Shown here: piece by piece, positions 47,231-58,393 of the stretch
Layout of the letters: each line of letters begins with the position of its first letter
How positions within the stretch are numbered: the first letter of the stretch is position 1
Source of the DNA: Macrocystis pyrifera
Lineage: Eukaryota; Sar; Phaeophyceae; Laminariales; Laminariaceae
DNA length: 64,000 nucleotides
Reading direction: 5' to 3'
NCBI GenBank assembly: GCA_031763025.1
Contig: JASSKH010000001.1
Coordinates: 12,193,102 to 12,257,101 of the forward strand
Notes under the pieces: model-generated
The model's database searches: none
What the model saw: only the letters and a program-made list of their open reading frames with translations
Told to the model about the DNA's origin: nothing
Made by a program: the position numbers and the translations under genes

Positions 47231-47589
47231 AGGTAGCCGGCGTCCCCGGTGGCTTGGTAGGTGGTCCGCGAGCCTGTCAAGATCAATTTCGTGAGTTCGA
47301 GTCTCACCGAGTGCATGGTCGTAGGGACTTTTTCTTGCATAAAATTGATTAGCGGAAAGCGCGAGAGCGTGAGTTAGCTGCACATTCGATGAAAATCGAC
47401 GAGCAGTGGGAATGCTGAACCCTATGCGCGATAAAAACTAAAGGCACGTACCGGGGGGGAGAAGGGACGACACCTGTGACCACGGCTTGTCCAGAAGATC
47501 GTCGAGGGTAAAACCTCCTACGAGTGGGTTGGAAAGTAAAAGTGATGATGAAAAAAAAACAAAAAAACAAAAAAAAAAACAAAAGGTAG
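47231..47589 (+). mobile_element. tRNA-derived SINE with target duplications
   Basis: An insert of about 348 bp (47237-47584) is absent from A1 and A2, which read GCTAGGTAGTA(C/A)CGACACC without interruption. AGGTAG is repeated at 47231-47236 and 47584-47589. The head carries a Pol III A box, TGGCTTGGTAGG (47250-47261), close to the TRGCNNAGYNGG consensus. The B box, AGTTCGAGTCT (47294-47304), sits inside a perfect 5-bp T-arm stem, GTGAG/CTCAC. The tail is A-rich with runs of A broken by single C (about 47549-47584). A polymerase III promoter head, a body unrelated to tRNA and an A-rich tail define a SINE. It depends on a LINE partner not seen here. Confidence 0.85.
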
Positions 47590-47849
47590 TACCGACACCA
47601 TCAGGCTGGATGCTGCCAACCACGCGTCCATGTACGGAGCATAAACCTTATAGCACCAAATACGAAATATATCGAATATTAAACACGCTATTACAACGGA
47701 GGGCAACAGGTTCAAACAGACATTAACACACACTACGTAGTATGTCTTTACTGCTCAAGTACCACCAGAGACGCATATACTCATGCGCACACGTTTTGCT
47801 CGTTCCAACCGCCGTTTGTCGTGTCAAAATTCGCGCTGTGTGTCCCATG

Positions 47850-48590
47850 ACCCCGCTCGAGTGCAAGGTTTAAGTGAAATGCGTCGTCCCGAAAACGCTG
47901 GAGAACTAATGCAATTCTTGCAGGCTGTCAACTGGTTGCGTACATCGTTACCACGTTTAGCGGAAACGGTAGCACCGTTACGTGATTTTTTGGAGGAGCT
48001 CCTTGTTGGGGCTACACGTCGGACTAAGCGAGTGGCGCGCAATCGTGTCATCAAGGATACCGCGTGGACGGAGGATCGGGTGCGGGCGTGGAATGCCGCA
48101 CGGGGTTTGGTGGCGCAAGCAGTGCCGCTTCATCATCCTCGTCCCGGGTGCGTTGTTTTGATGTTTCCTGACGCTTCTGATTTCCATTGGGGTAGTTTTC
48201 TCACCCAAGTGCCTGAACACGAATTTCGCAGTGGATTGGCGTTGGAAAGCATGTCTCACGAGCCTCTCGGATTTCTGAGTGGTTCGTTCACAGGTTCGCA
48301 GTTGCGCTGGGCGACTGTCGACAAAGAAGGTTTTGCGATCGTTAATACGTTCCGGAGGCTCGAATACCTGCTTTGGGGGTGGTGTTCATATCTTTACTGA
48401 TCATCGAAACTTGCAGTACATTTTCAATCCGGAGAAGTGTGTCACGACGGTCACAAAGACCATGGCACAACGCCTAGAGAATTGGAAGGGTGTTTTAGGA
48501 CAATACCGCTATGCAATCGAACACATCCCTGGCGATCGAAACTGTTGGGGGGATCTGTTGTCTCGTTGGGTCAAAGTTCCTACGGTGCCT
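47850..48590 (+). pseudogene. Gypsy reverse transcriptase end plus RNase H, frameshifted
   Basis: The frame to 48400 starts in the thumb/connection region (ELMQFLQAVNWLRTSLPRLAE, then PLRDFLEELL). It enters RNase H with FPDASDFHWGSF (catalytic Asp in DAS) and ATVDKEGFAIVNTFRRLEYLL. At a G-run near 48373-48380 the frame changes. The next frame continues VHIFTDHRNLQYIFNP and RLENWKGVLGQYRYAIEHIPGDRN, then WGDLLSRWV. The palm domain with the YxDD box is absent. Order and motifs are diagnostic of Metaviridae-type (Ty3/gypsy) elements. The fragment cannot encode a working enzyme. Confidence 0.85.
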
Positions 48591-48599
48591 GTTCGTTCG

Positions 48600-49947
48600 G
48601 TTGCCGTGCACAGCCCATGTAATGCTGACGATTCGCTTCCCGCATTGGATGTGATTCGTGCCTCGCAACAAAGGTCTGTCGCTCGTATCGGCGTTGGTGT
48701 TCATGAATTTTCGACAACCTTCGGTCAAGCTACCTTGGCCGATGATGGTTTGTTTCGTGTGCGTGTTGGGGTGCGTGACGTCTTGTGGATTCCGCCGGAT
48801 GATCTTGCTCTTCAAACTCGTTTGATGGTGTGCGCGCACATGCGCTCGGCTGGTCACCGTGGTGTGGGCGCCGACTTTGTTTCGCCTGAAGGAATATTGT
48901 GTTTGGCCTCACATGGATTCTCAGGTTCGCGAATTCGTTCGCCAGTGTTTGCACTGTGTAGACACGCGTGCAGGTGCACTCATTCCTCGTCCCTACGGAG
49001 ACACGGTGCATGGTACCGCTCCGGGAGAAGTGGTGCACTTTGATTTTTTGTATGTTGGCCACAGCGGGCCCGAAGGTAGCGATGGCCTGCCTGATGAGGA
49101 TGGTTTCCGATATGTTTTGGTCATCATGGATGATTTGTCCAACTACGTGGCGTTGGAACCGGCCGAGGCTTGTACAGCCGAGGTCACAGCGAAGCATTTG
49201 CTAGCCTGGTGTAAGACTTTGGGGGTGCCGCGTGTGTGGGTGAGTGATACCGCCACGCATTTCAAGAACAGGGTGCTTGCTTTGTTGAGCGACGCGTTGC
49301 ACATCGAACATCGTTTTGCTGTCGCTTACACGCCGTGGTCGAACGGTACGTGTGAACGCATGGTAAAAGAGGTGGTACGTGCTCTGCGTTCCATTCTGTC
49401 AGAACAGCGTCGTCAGGTTTCGGAGTGGGTTGATGTTTTGCCGGCCGCTCAGTGGGCCTTGAACACTTCGTTTCGTGAACGTTACCGAAGCACTCCGTAC
49501 AGCGTGATGTTTGGGCGTGCTCCGCGTACCGATTTCTCGGCGCTCGTTTCTGAGTCTGATGGCAGGTGGAATGTTGACGTGATGAATGCTGACTTGTTGC
49601 GTGCGAACGTCCGTGAAGTCGTTGCAGAGCAGGAGAGATTTTGCGCCGATATTCGCGCAGCTGTTGCCGTGTCTCGCGACAACAAACGTAAACAGGCTCA
49701 GGGCCAGGTGGTGTTGCCAAAATTTGCGGTTGGTGATTTCGTGTTGTATGCTCGTGTTCGTCGGCAGGGTGTCACACCGAAATTGTTGTCCACATGGACT
49801 GGTCCGTGGCGTGTGGTAGCAGCTGATCATGATCATGTGTACTCAGTTCAGAACATCGTTTCTGGGAAGGTGCATCAAGCTCACGTGGCCATAATCCACA
49901 GCAGTCCACCTGGACTCTACTGTAATAACGGAGAAACTGCCGCCTGA
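48600..49947 (+). pseudogene. Gypsy integrase with an upstream frameshift
   Basis: The last long frame (48859-49947, 362 codons) carries the zinc-binding end CLHC and HFDFLYVG (first Asp). VSDTATHFKN (second Asp) and WSNGTCERMVKEV (Glu) complete the DDE triad. The C-terminal domain reads GDFVLYARVRRQG, then WTGPWRVV. The histidine half of the zinc-binding domain, AHMRSAGHRG near 48836-48865, is in a different frame, so a second frameshift lies near 48860. The catalytic core is intact as a frame, but it lacks its start and the rest of the polyprotein. It ends at a TGA about 380 bp before module sequence resumes. Confidence 0.85.
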
Positions 49948-51642
49948 CCTGTGCGTCCTCCAGCTCCCGGAGCGTCCTCCCCTGCTGTGCGCTTCAAGCC
50001 GTTTCGATCCGTCCAACGGGCCAACTGCCTTCCCAGCTGTGACCCAATACTCCGCAGCCGAAAACTCCTCCAACAGAAGTTCCGCGAATATCTAGATATT
50101 ATGGCCTCTGCCAGATGATATCAGCAAGAGGGCTTCCAGCGAGGGACTCCACCAGTCTCGCTGGCCTCGCACTCAGTAAGTCTTGTTCTTAGAGCTTGTA
50201 TTATCACGGAGTGATCCTCATCGGACCACGAGCCAGGTGGCTAGGGGACATCACACAGGATCCCCGGCCACTGCTCCACTCACACATGCGATTACACTGA
50301 AACCTCCACGGCTTGGTATCTTTTGGCTACAGAACCGACTATCGCCAACATGTCTATATATCCCTCGTTTACGGTATGCAGAACATATTCCCCTAATTTT
50401 GCGCAATCTAGTTCACACTATTAGTCGATAAAGTCATAAAATGACCACTTTCACCACCTCCCACCCTCTCGCCTGTGATGTGAGATTCTCCCCGATGAAA
50501 CACGAGTCTTTGCACAAGGACAAAATACACGATGTCGGTTCATTCGCGTCACAGTATGGAAATAAACGTACCTCTCTAAATTGAGGCAAGGCCGACGCTC
50601 CGTGATAGCAAACTGTACGACGGAGCTTCTTCCAGGTGTATGCCCTTTCCATATATCTTCCTCAAACGATGGCTCGCGGTTCCACATCACCCAACATTCA
50701 AAGACACATAACCAACAAGCGCATCAAAAACTAACGTGGCTAATTTGACATCATCATGCATGTTGCACCTTTCAATGCCTTGCACTCATTTAGAACTTTT
50801 TCTCCGGGTGCTACCACCGATGCGGTTGATGTCCGTATACAGTGAATGGGATATCGAAGGAAACATATAAACGTGGCTGTTGTTTGTTGTATTTTGAATG
50901 ATATGAAGTACTTTTCACAGCTTCCATTGCTACACACTACGGAAAATATAAGACAGCTCCATGCTGATTTATAGTCCGAATACATGAACAGTATAATAAC
51001 ATTTAAAATATAGTACACCTCCATACCCAACACCAGAAGAAATGGTACGATGCGAAACGGACTACAGCATCATTTATTTACATTATTGCTACTAGTTATG
51101 CCAGATCTCCCTCTTTAGTCAGGGTGGGCCCCAGCATCGCCTATCCCTAAGTTGGAAATCGCCCAGGTTGCGAATGTGTATGCGTCTCGCGCACCTGGCA
51201 TGAACGCAAATGTTTGCAAACGCGCCTAAACGATGTCTCGTACGGATCCCGACCGGTGGCGCTTACGCGTATCACATAGCACCATACATCTACGGAATGA
51301 CCTATGACCATGAAGCCTATATCCCCCTATCGGATGGATTGGTATCCTATACGGTACTGCTCCGGCTACAAATGTCGGTTTCCCCGTGATCTAGTTGTTT
51401 TATGGCGGTTCTGTCTGCCCAACATTTTACCAATTTCGACGGATGACGCACAGTGTACAAGCACGAATATCATGGATTCCTTTAAAATGGACCTGTGAAC
51501 CACAACACGCAGGTTTGAAAATATTTATCAACACGTTATGCGCGACGGGTATGTTCCGCCGACACGGAGATGTTAATAGCCCGAATAATGTCTTGTGAGC
51601 TGGCGTCGATGTTACAACACGAGATGTGAAAAAGAACGGGGG

Positions 51643-51650
51643 TATAACCT
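51643..51650 (+). promoter_or_regulatory. TATA-like box upstream of gene copy 3
   Basis: TATAACCT after a G-run, about 128 nt before the ATG, matching copy 1 at 12253-12260 in sequence and spacing. Confidence 0.3.
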
Positions 51651-51689
51651 TTTAAGCTCCGTGTCCGTCTTCAGCAACGAGCTTGGAAT

Positions 51690-51777
51690 ATCCACCACCT
51701 CATTCCGCACTCCTCCTCTGCAACAACACTGCCCCTCTTACTTCACACTTCATACCCCTACCCAAGACTCAATCGCC
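51690..51777 (+). promoter_or_regulatory. Conserved C/T-rich leader of gene copy 3
   Basis: Same pyrimidine-rich tract as in copies 1 and 2 (CCACCACCTCATTCCGCACT, CCTACCCAAGACTC) ending directly at the start codon. Confidence 0.4.
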
Positions 51778-53386
51778 ATGCGTTCCTCGGCCATCCTCGC
51801 CACCATCTTCGCTGCCACCGTTGGCACTAGTTCAGGTGAGAACGTTCCCGCGAATGGTCAATGTTGTCGGTTCGAGTCCACCGCGATGCCAATAAAAATA
51901 TGGTCTTGGTTGCTCGTGGCAGAAGAATGGAAAAGTTGGATGTGCAATGGACGTTATACGTCGGCATGTGGCCATGAAGCGTTTGCGTGTTAGCTCATTT
52001 TGAAGAACAGATGTACACCACTCGCATCAAATGCACGCGGTGTGGGATCGTCCGGCGGTGAGGATGTCAATAATCACAACTCATCCGTTAGGCGATTTCT
52101 TCCGGGGTTGTATCCACTGCTCGTTCGAGTTTTCTCTATCTTTGACATAAGTTTGACGATAAGAAATGGCAATGCTCGGCAACACGCTACTGATGAAATG
52201 GTCCACAACCTACCGTAGCTTTACTCACATAGGTAAGAGAGCGATGCATTTCAACATTGGTTCGGAAGCCGTGCATACATGCATCACCCATACAGCAATC
52301 TTGGCAGTGTGTCATGCATGGTTGAACAGCGCGGCAACACCCACTGTGCGAATACGTAAGGTATATGCTACCAGAAAATTGTCAAACAAATACACCACTG
52401 TATTCATCACGACTTTCATTGACCTGGTTCACGCGATATACTCGGTGTATGGTTAAGATAAGTATATATATAGTCTTGCATTTCAACGCTGTCTTGTAGG
52501 TTTGGCATTGACATAGACGACGGGCCACACCCCGAGTGAAAAACACAAAATGGTGAGCTTGTCTAGGCTCACGGAAAATGTTTGAAAGACGCCAATAATA
52601 TATGCACGTAAAACTCTTGCGTAGGATCTCCAAACCCCCGCTTGTTTAAGTATGCATTCCTAACGGGGGGGCATTTGAATCACCGTGCATTACTGTAGGT
52701 AGTATTGAACATCTAATGGATATTTACAGCATCATATATGGCCATACATTACGTGGGAACGTTTCGGAGCTGGTTGTCTGACGCGCAGACGTTACCAGAT
52801 GAGGGAACAGTAAGGTAGAATCTGCCACGATGGACTCTGTACATCATAAGAATACACAGAAAGCGCCGAACATTCGGAATGGCATACAAAGCCCAACCAC
52901 ATTAAACATGCACCTTCATTTTACCCGTCTCATACCGTGTACATGTCAGCCCTCGTCGACGCGAGCGAGCGGACCTGGGTGGACGTCAAGGCCAATGGGT
53001 ACGACACACGGACGTCTGGGAGTGGTTGCAGCCCGAAAGGTTGCGTGCCGGACAACACGCGGGACAACGATATCTGGGCTAACTCTCGCTGGTCCTGCAA
53101 GGGTAACATCCTCGACAGCTCAGATGAGGACGACGGTTGCTGCATCACGTACTGCTTCGAGGAGCCGCAAGACATTGAGAAGATTCGTATCGCCTTCCAC
53201 CAGGGTACGTCTAGAACCCGGACGTTGGACGTGTTCGACAACCATTACTACCACAGCACCATATCGTCCAGCGGCAAGACGAACGGATTCCAGACGTACG
53301 ACCTGTATACCGACGAAACTGAGGAGCTCAAGCTTTGCCTGTACGACCCTAAGTGGAACACGGACGTCTGGCTGAGCATCACCGAG
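51778..53386 (+). CDS. Secreted F5/8 type C (discoidin)-like protein, copy 3 (two exons, 3' end not found)
   Basis: Exon 1 is 51778-51835 and exon 2 is 52950-53386, with splice sites and phases as in the other copies. Compared with copy 1, the signal peptide has L15V and T18S. The mature part has only K59N, D72N and Q129K, alongside about a dozen synonymous changes. All seven cysteines and the RWSC, IRIAFHQG and WLSITE motifs are kept. Two of the three mature changes make charged residues neutral (K59N, D72N) and the third adds a charge (Q129K), so ligand preference could differ slightly. Reading through the second donor gives 112 more codons to a stop at 53723-53725. The gypsy fragment and SINE inserted in this module lie upstream and do not touch the exons. 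Confidence 0.75.
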
Positions 53387-56300
53387 GTACGTCTATGTAC
53401 ATTTAGGGTTAAGATGTTGTTGTTCTGCACGATATGCATGTTTTCGTGTGGTCTCTCATCACATACGGCTTGTGTTTGCGAGCGTACGGTAGCAATTTCG
53501 GTAAATGCTCTCTGCGTTTACCACTGTCTAACTGGTTCGTTCGTAGGTTATCAGCCCTGTCAAACCTTGTCGCCTGCGTGTTTGCCTGTGCACGCGACGG
53601 TGACGGTTTGTAGATTTCGAAATGCCCAAACCTGTATACACACCAATGTATCCACATCGATAGAAATCAAGTTGGTGCTCGATCGATTTTGTTCGCAATG
53701 CGGAACAATAAAAACGCAATGGTAATCTTGCACTTAGTTCCAAATACAAGGCGTTCAACATGGGATTCACACAAACCTAGCAGCGTCGAAGAACAAAGCG
53801 ATACTAAGGCAGTAGGCATCGCTCGCCGTTGATAAATAGATGATACCGTTTGCGAGGTCCATGACCATCGGATCCCCATTACTCCTTTCTATGCGTAGGT
53901 CGCCTCTACGTTGCATAGTCACCAAGCAGACATGCGCTCACGTGACTCTCGAAGCAAGGGACTGCTTGACATTTGTGTGCGATACACTTCACGACATATA
54001 CGCTACATGACAACGTAGCCAACGTGGTATAGTCTTCGTTGCAAAGTGATTGTTAAAACTGCCTGAATACCGCCTGCCTGACGTTGACAAACGTACATTC
54101 CCGCCTACTGTGCCACCGTAGCGGGTATTTTCTTCGTACGTGTGAAGACCCCTTGGCATAAGCTGCCTCATCGGATGTCCTGCGGTGAAAACGCGAATAA
54201 AATGTTTGCCAAACCGTCAAACTACCTAAAGGCGCATGTACAAACATGCAGGAGCAAATGGTTGCTTTCTATCGAAGATCTGTTACATCAGCATGCGCGC
54301 TGGGGTAGTCGAGGTTAAAAACCTTCCAAGGGATATGTACTACTCTTCCGCCCGGCCGATGCCGTGCCCGGCTCCATTCCACGTCTTCTAGCTAGATACA
54401 ACGGGGTCTTCGGCGCGGGGAGCTGGGGGCTTCGCCACGGCGGGTTGTCGCCCCCCTTGTCTCTGCCCACCCCCGTAGTGACCGCGGAAGCCGGCAAAAA
54501 GAAGATGGAACTGAAAAAGTACTGATAGCGTGCACATAGGAAACAAAACTCAATTGGGTGGAGATGAATAAAACACACCAACAACTTTCGACGAACCAGA
54601 CATAAAGAACATTCCGGGCGTACCTGTACGACCGAGGATGTAGGCAACTTCAAGCCGTTACCGTGGTAGTACTAACAAGGCGTACCTCAAAAACTCCTCT
54701 TGTCGGAACGAACCGATAAACAACATCGGAAATATTCGCTGAATCACATACCAGAGAGTGTGGCCATCCGGCACCCTGTTTGACAACTGGCGCACTGTGT
54801 GAATCAATGACATTTCTCCATTGCACAGAGTTGGTCATGTCGTACGTACATAACGGCGTCAACGTCATCGATTTCCTGATCAGACATCGCCCTAACCGGT
54901 TCTCTTATCGTCTCTCCCTTTGCGCCTAATTCAAGATGCCGCTTCCACCTGTGGTCAATTGTACCTAAACCAGCAGTAGAAGGACTACTTTCACCAGGAA
55001 TGTTTGTACCTTTGTAGGCCTACAGCATATCTGCTTGTATACTAAAATATATTTCACATGATTGAAAACATCACTAATGAAGAGCAGCAGTTTAGGACAT
55101 ACATGATGCCGAAAGAACAACAGAAAACTAAGCATAGACATACTACTCACATCATCATAAAACGAGCTCCGTTGGATTCGAACCAGGGTATGGTCTGGTT
55201 GAACCAACCTCCATCAAAGACGCTGTGACATACACCGGTGCCTTTCTATGCGAACAAGTAGATTCTTGAAATGGGAACAATGCTTTCGTGAAAAATACTT
55301 TACTTGTACACGCACCCAGGACGCATTGCGAGCCCGCATCGTTTGCCCATGGCAGGGTCGACGGGGGCTAGCAAAGTGAGATAATGGCGGCAAATAGCGC
55401 ACCGGACGGTGGACCTCAGTACAAGTTTGGTCGTTTGTGGCTAGACACCTAGAACAAAATCGACAAATCCACGGCTGAGGGCCAACCTCATGAGTCATAA
55501 TGTGTGTGTTTGCACCCACGGGTAGGTAGTGCAGTCGTCGGAGGCATTTGTATAGCGCTATAAACTGCAGATTCGACTATCCACCCGGTGTCATCAGTGT
55601 GGTCATGCGAGCAGAAAAATATATAAACGACCAACAGAACCTTAGTCCTGAGTGTAACACCGCACAATGCCATGGACGGTTCAAAATCTCGCTGCATGAT
55701 ATGTGGAAAGTATGTCGGAGTACGAAAAATTCGAAAAATACCAATTACACCCAAAACACTGCGATACAGGATTCGAACGAAATGTATCTGTGATGCGAAT
55801 TTGAAAGGGCCGAATCAAGTTGCAAAAACTATCACTCAAGCAAATAATATGAGACGAGAGAGTAGTGGCTAGGTTTGCCACAATCTAGCGCCTGTTATAA
55901 ATTATCGTATCTTGTATAGGGTTTTTCACAGACGGACGAGACGTCGTCCCGTCGTCCCGTTGGATCAGTTCACACAGACGGTGTATGAAATTTTCCGTTC
56001 TGATCAGATGTCGTTGGATGTAAGACGATACTCTGCTGCTGTTCTGGAACAGGGGCGCAAATGTTTGAAAAAAGCCAAAACGTCAGGGCTGTATGTCTTA
56101 GCTGTGCTCGTTGCCCTGTGTCCATGTGAAATAGATTGCAAAAACACTGTAGGAGTCAGAGTAATGTGGTATAGACTGCTTCCTCGGCGACGTTTCTAAG
56201 ACGGAGGCGATCCATTGATATTCAATGTTGGGAACTGATGAAATGTTTGTTTCTCGTGTCCGTTTGGATGTCCACGATTCGTTGTTCTGAGGTTGCCACG

Positions 56301-57663
56301 ATGATGCTTCTACTACCGTACATCAAACTGTTCCGGAAATAATGTCTACCAGAATACTTGTATGTTCACGTTTCCTCGATGTTACGATGGATCCACCCCT
56401 CATTCAGCTGAATCCAGTTGCCCATGCATATCTCCCGGGTGGATGAGTAGATGTTATCACGACGCGCACCGCAAGGAACATCTTAGCTGTCCGCAACATG
56501 ACCTGGAGACTTTATCGTTTTATCCTAACGCGGCGTTGTTTACGTTCCTTTAATCCGCTCCCCTCGGTGTATCGTCCAGGTGGAGATCTTGGTGAAGTAA
56601 CGCTCCCATCAAACCTGGGGGACTGATGACGGTCGTTCGAGCTGGGAAACAGCCATGGACAGTCTGTTTCTAAGCTGTGTATCGTATTTCTGTGTCGAAA
56701 CGACAATGCTTTCAACGTGGGTTGGCAGCGTGGACTAGCTGTAGTTCTGACGAACGGGTATTCCAGTGGATGAATTCCGTCGATGTCGTGCATGCACTAC
56801 TATAGGTCGTACACAATTACATATTCGACTATTACGCGGACAGAATGAACGGGGGTCCCCTGTTGCCGTTGCGACGTGTGCTTTGCATTCCGTGTGGAGT
56901 CATTCGAGAAATTGTGCACTCCACAATGATTGACTATCTCTTAATTCCGTACGCCTGATGTGCTGCTGCGTTGTGGGTTGCCTTCTTTAGGATTTCGTAG
57001 AAGCCAACTGTTTTCGACGTCGGGGTCCCTTCCTTCAGTGTACTCTCTGTGCGACCGCTGCGGTTTCTTCCGCGAAAACTATACAATACCCACTACATAA
57101 GCAGTTATAAAGCAAGAGAATTGGATATGACCGGATGGGCGCTTTGTGTGTCTGGAGTAGGTGGGCGCCGGTGTGAATAGATGATGAGCTGTTTAGTGTT
57201 TCTTCAAGACAGGGTGTATCTAAGCGTGAGTATCGAGGTCCATATCTACACTTGGTCCGGCCTCAGACAATTATCAGGGCGGGGTCGACATTCCAGAAGT
57301 CAAACGTGTGAGATGGAGCTGATGCGTGTGGGCGGCAGGTGAACGACAACAGGCGGTACGTATACATTGTTTTTAGAAGTCGCTAGCGATCATCTCGCAA
57401 CTCAATGGAGGCTTGAAGCCAATGTACCAAGCATATTCGAGGGAGCATTTAGGATTCAGATTGTCTGCATTGGGGCTCAATAGTTTTCAGATGGACCGAC
57501 CAGTCGTTTCTAATTGGCGTGTTAACTTTCAGTGCTCCTGTCAAGTGCTTCTTTTACACTTTCACGCGGCCATGATTTGTGTCTCATGTTGACGCATTTG
57601 ATGCCTACGTTGGGTCTCGACGTTGTTGAAGTTCGTTGATGTTTGATACGAAAAGATGTTTAC

Positions 57664-58393
57664 GTGTACGCCATTTCTGCTGGTGATATTGCGCTCTGCT
57701 TCCGTTGACACCAGCGGTGCAGTAATGTCGGCTTGTACCGTTTTCATTTTGATAATGGCGACGTCGGTGATTTCAATGCCTTGCAAACCGCACCCCTGCC
57801 GTCAAATGGTACCGGCCACATACCCCCTCGCATCTCATCTGTGATCGATACTTTAAGATTGGACCCAATTGATTTATCGAATTGGACAGACTTTGAGTAG
57901 CAAACGGTAAGCACACACAGTTCCAACATTGCGGGAATAATATTGCGGGCTTCGAACCCTGAATAATAACAAAACGACATAGTATACAGGCTTTAGGTCA
58001 TATTTGGAAATTGATTCCTGCACACACACACACCCGTGACACGGACATGGTCCTGACAATCGACGCCCGGTGTAAACCTCCGATCCCTTTTGTCGAACAC
58101 CCCCGTCACCAGATATAGCCGATAAAACCAACCAGGGTCAAATGGTTGGCTGCTATCTCAGCAGCATACGCGAAGGCAAGTTTCACACGACCGAGCCTTG
58201 GCGTTGTTGTTGACTTAAACATCCACCCAATCGCCAGAAGTAACGAGAAAGGGAGCGACATTACGCGATGCGATATCTCAAAAACACGGAGTAGGACGTA
58301 TGAAGAGCGAAGTCCTTCGCGTATTTGTATATAACGGGTGGACCGTGATACAAAACTGGTGAGAGGTGGTAGATTAAAGATAATCTGATTCAA
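57664..58393 (-). pseudogene. Possible decayed minus-strand gene (B3 copy)
   Basis: Minus frames repeat the B2 peptides (IGSNLKVSITDEMRGGMWPV; MKTVQADITAPLVSTEAERN) but in two different frames, because the region around 57772 has lost bases. A third frame (58106-58393) contains PPLTSFVSRSTRYIQIREG and EIAANHLTLVGFIGYIW. The donor-like site here is GTAAAC. No start or family is recognised. Confidence 0.22.

Larger units (their letters stand above)
47843..50330 (+). mobile_element. Ty3/gypsy retrotransposon fragment, 5' truncated
   Basis: About 2.5 kb is inserted in A3 between CGCGCTGTG and CCGACTATCGCCAACATG, where A1 and A2 have continuous module sequence. It retains the end of the reverse transcriptase, RNase H and integrase in Ty3/gypsy order, but no gag, protease or polymerase palm. 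Two frameshifts break the frame. No long terminal repeat pair or target duplication is recognisable. The last 380 bp (49948-50330) are non-coding and could hold part of a 3' repeat. Wording of the RNase H and integrase motifs resembles stramenopile gypsy elements as I know them; that is a recollection, not a search result. Confidence 0.85.
40684..53940 (+). repeat. Tandem-array module A3 (complete, with later insertions)
   Basis: The only A module with both ends inside the window. It runs from the opening motif at 40684, through the GC-rich block (41035-41235) and B-box (41914), to the shared anchor at 43366. It continues with the A-specific blocks and the gene copy at 51778-53386. It carries the MITE at 46755, the SINE at 47237 and the gypsy fragment at about 47843-50330. 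Without SINE and gypsy it is about 10.4 kb. The 40684-43365 part is similar to the opening part of B modules, which shows that A and B derive from one ancestor. Outside the listed features no gene is supported. Confidence 0.85.

Noticed and set aside
47237..47320. Functional tRNA gene
   Set aside because: A and B boxes and a good T arm are present, but the anticodon stem pairs poorly and no 7-bp acceptor stem forms. The target duplication and A-rich tail show it is a SINE head.
48859..49947. Intact 362-residue host gene related to integrases
   Set aside because: It is the C-terminal part of a gypsy polyprotein. The upstream RNase H and the zinc-binding histidines are in other frames directly before it.
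47783..50400. Long terminal repeats around the gypsy fragment
   Set aside because: The sequences at the two junctions do not match each other, and no TG...CA bounded repeat pair was found by eye.
58020..58032. CA microsatellite
   Set aside because: Only about six repeats and confined to B3, so not meaningful.
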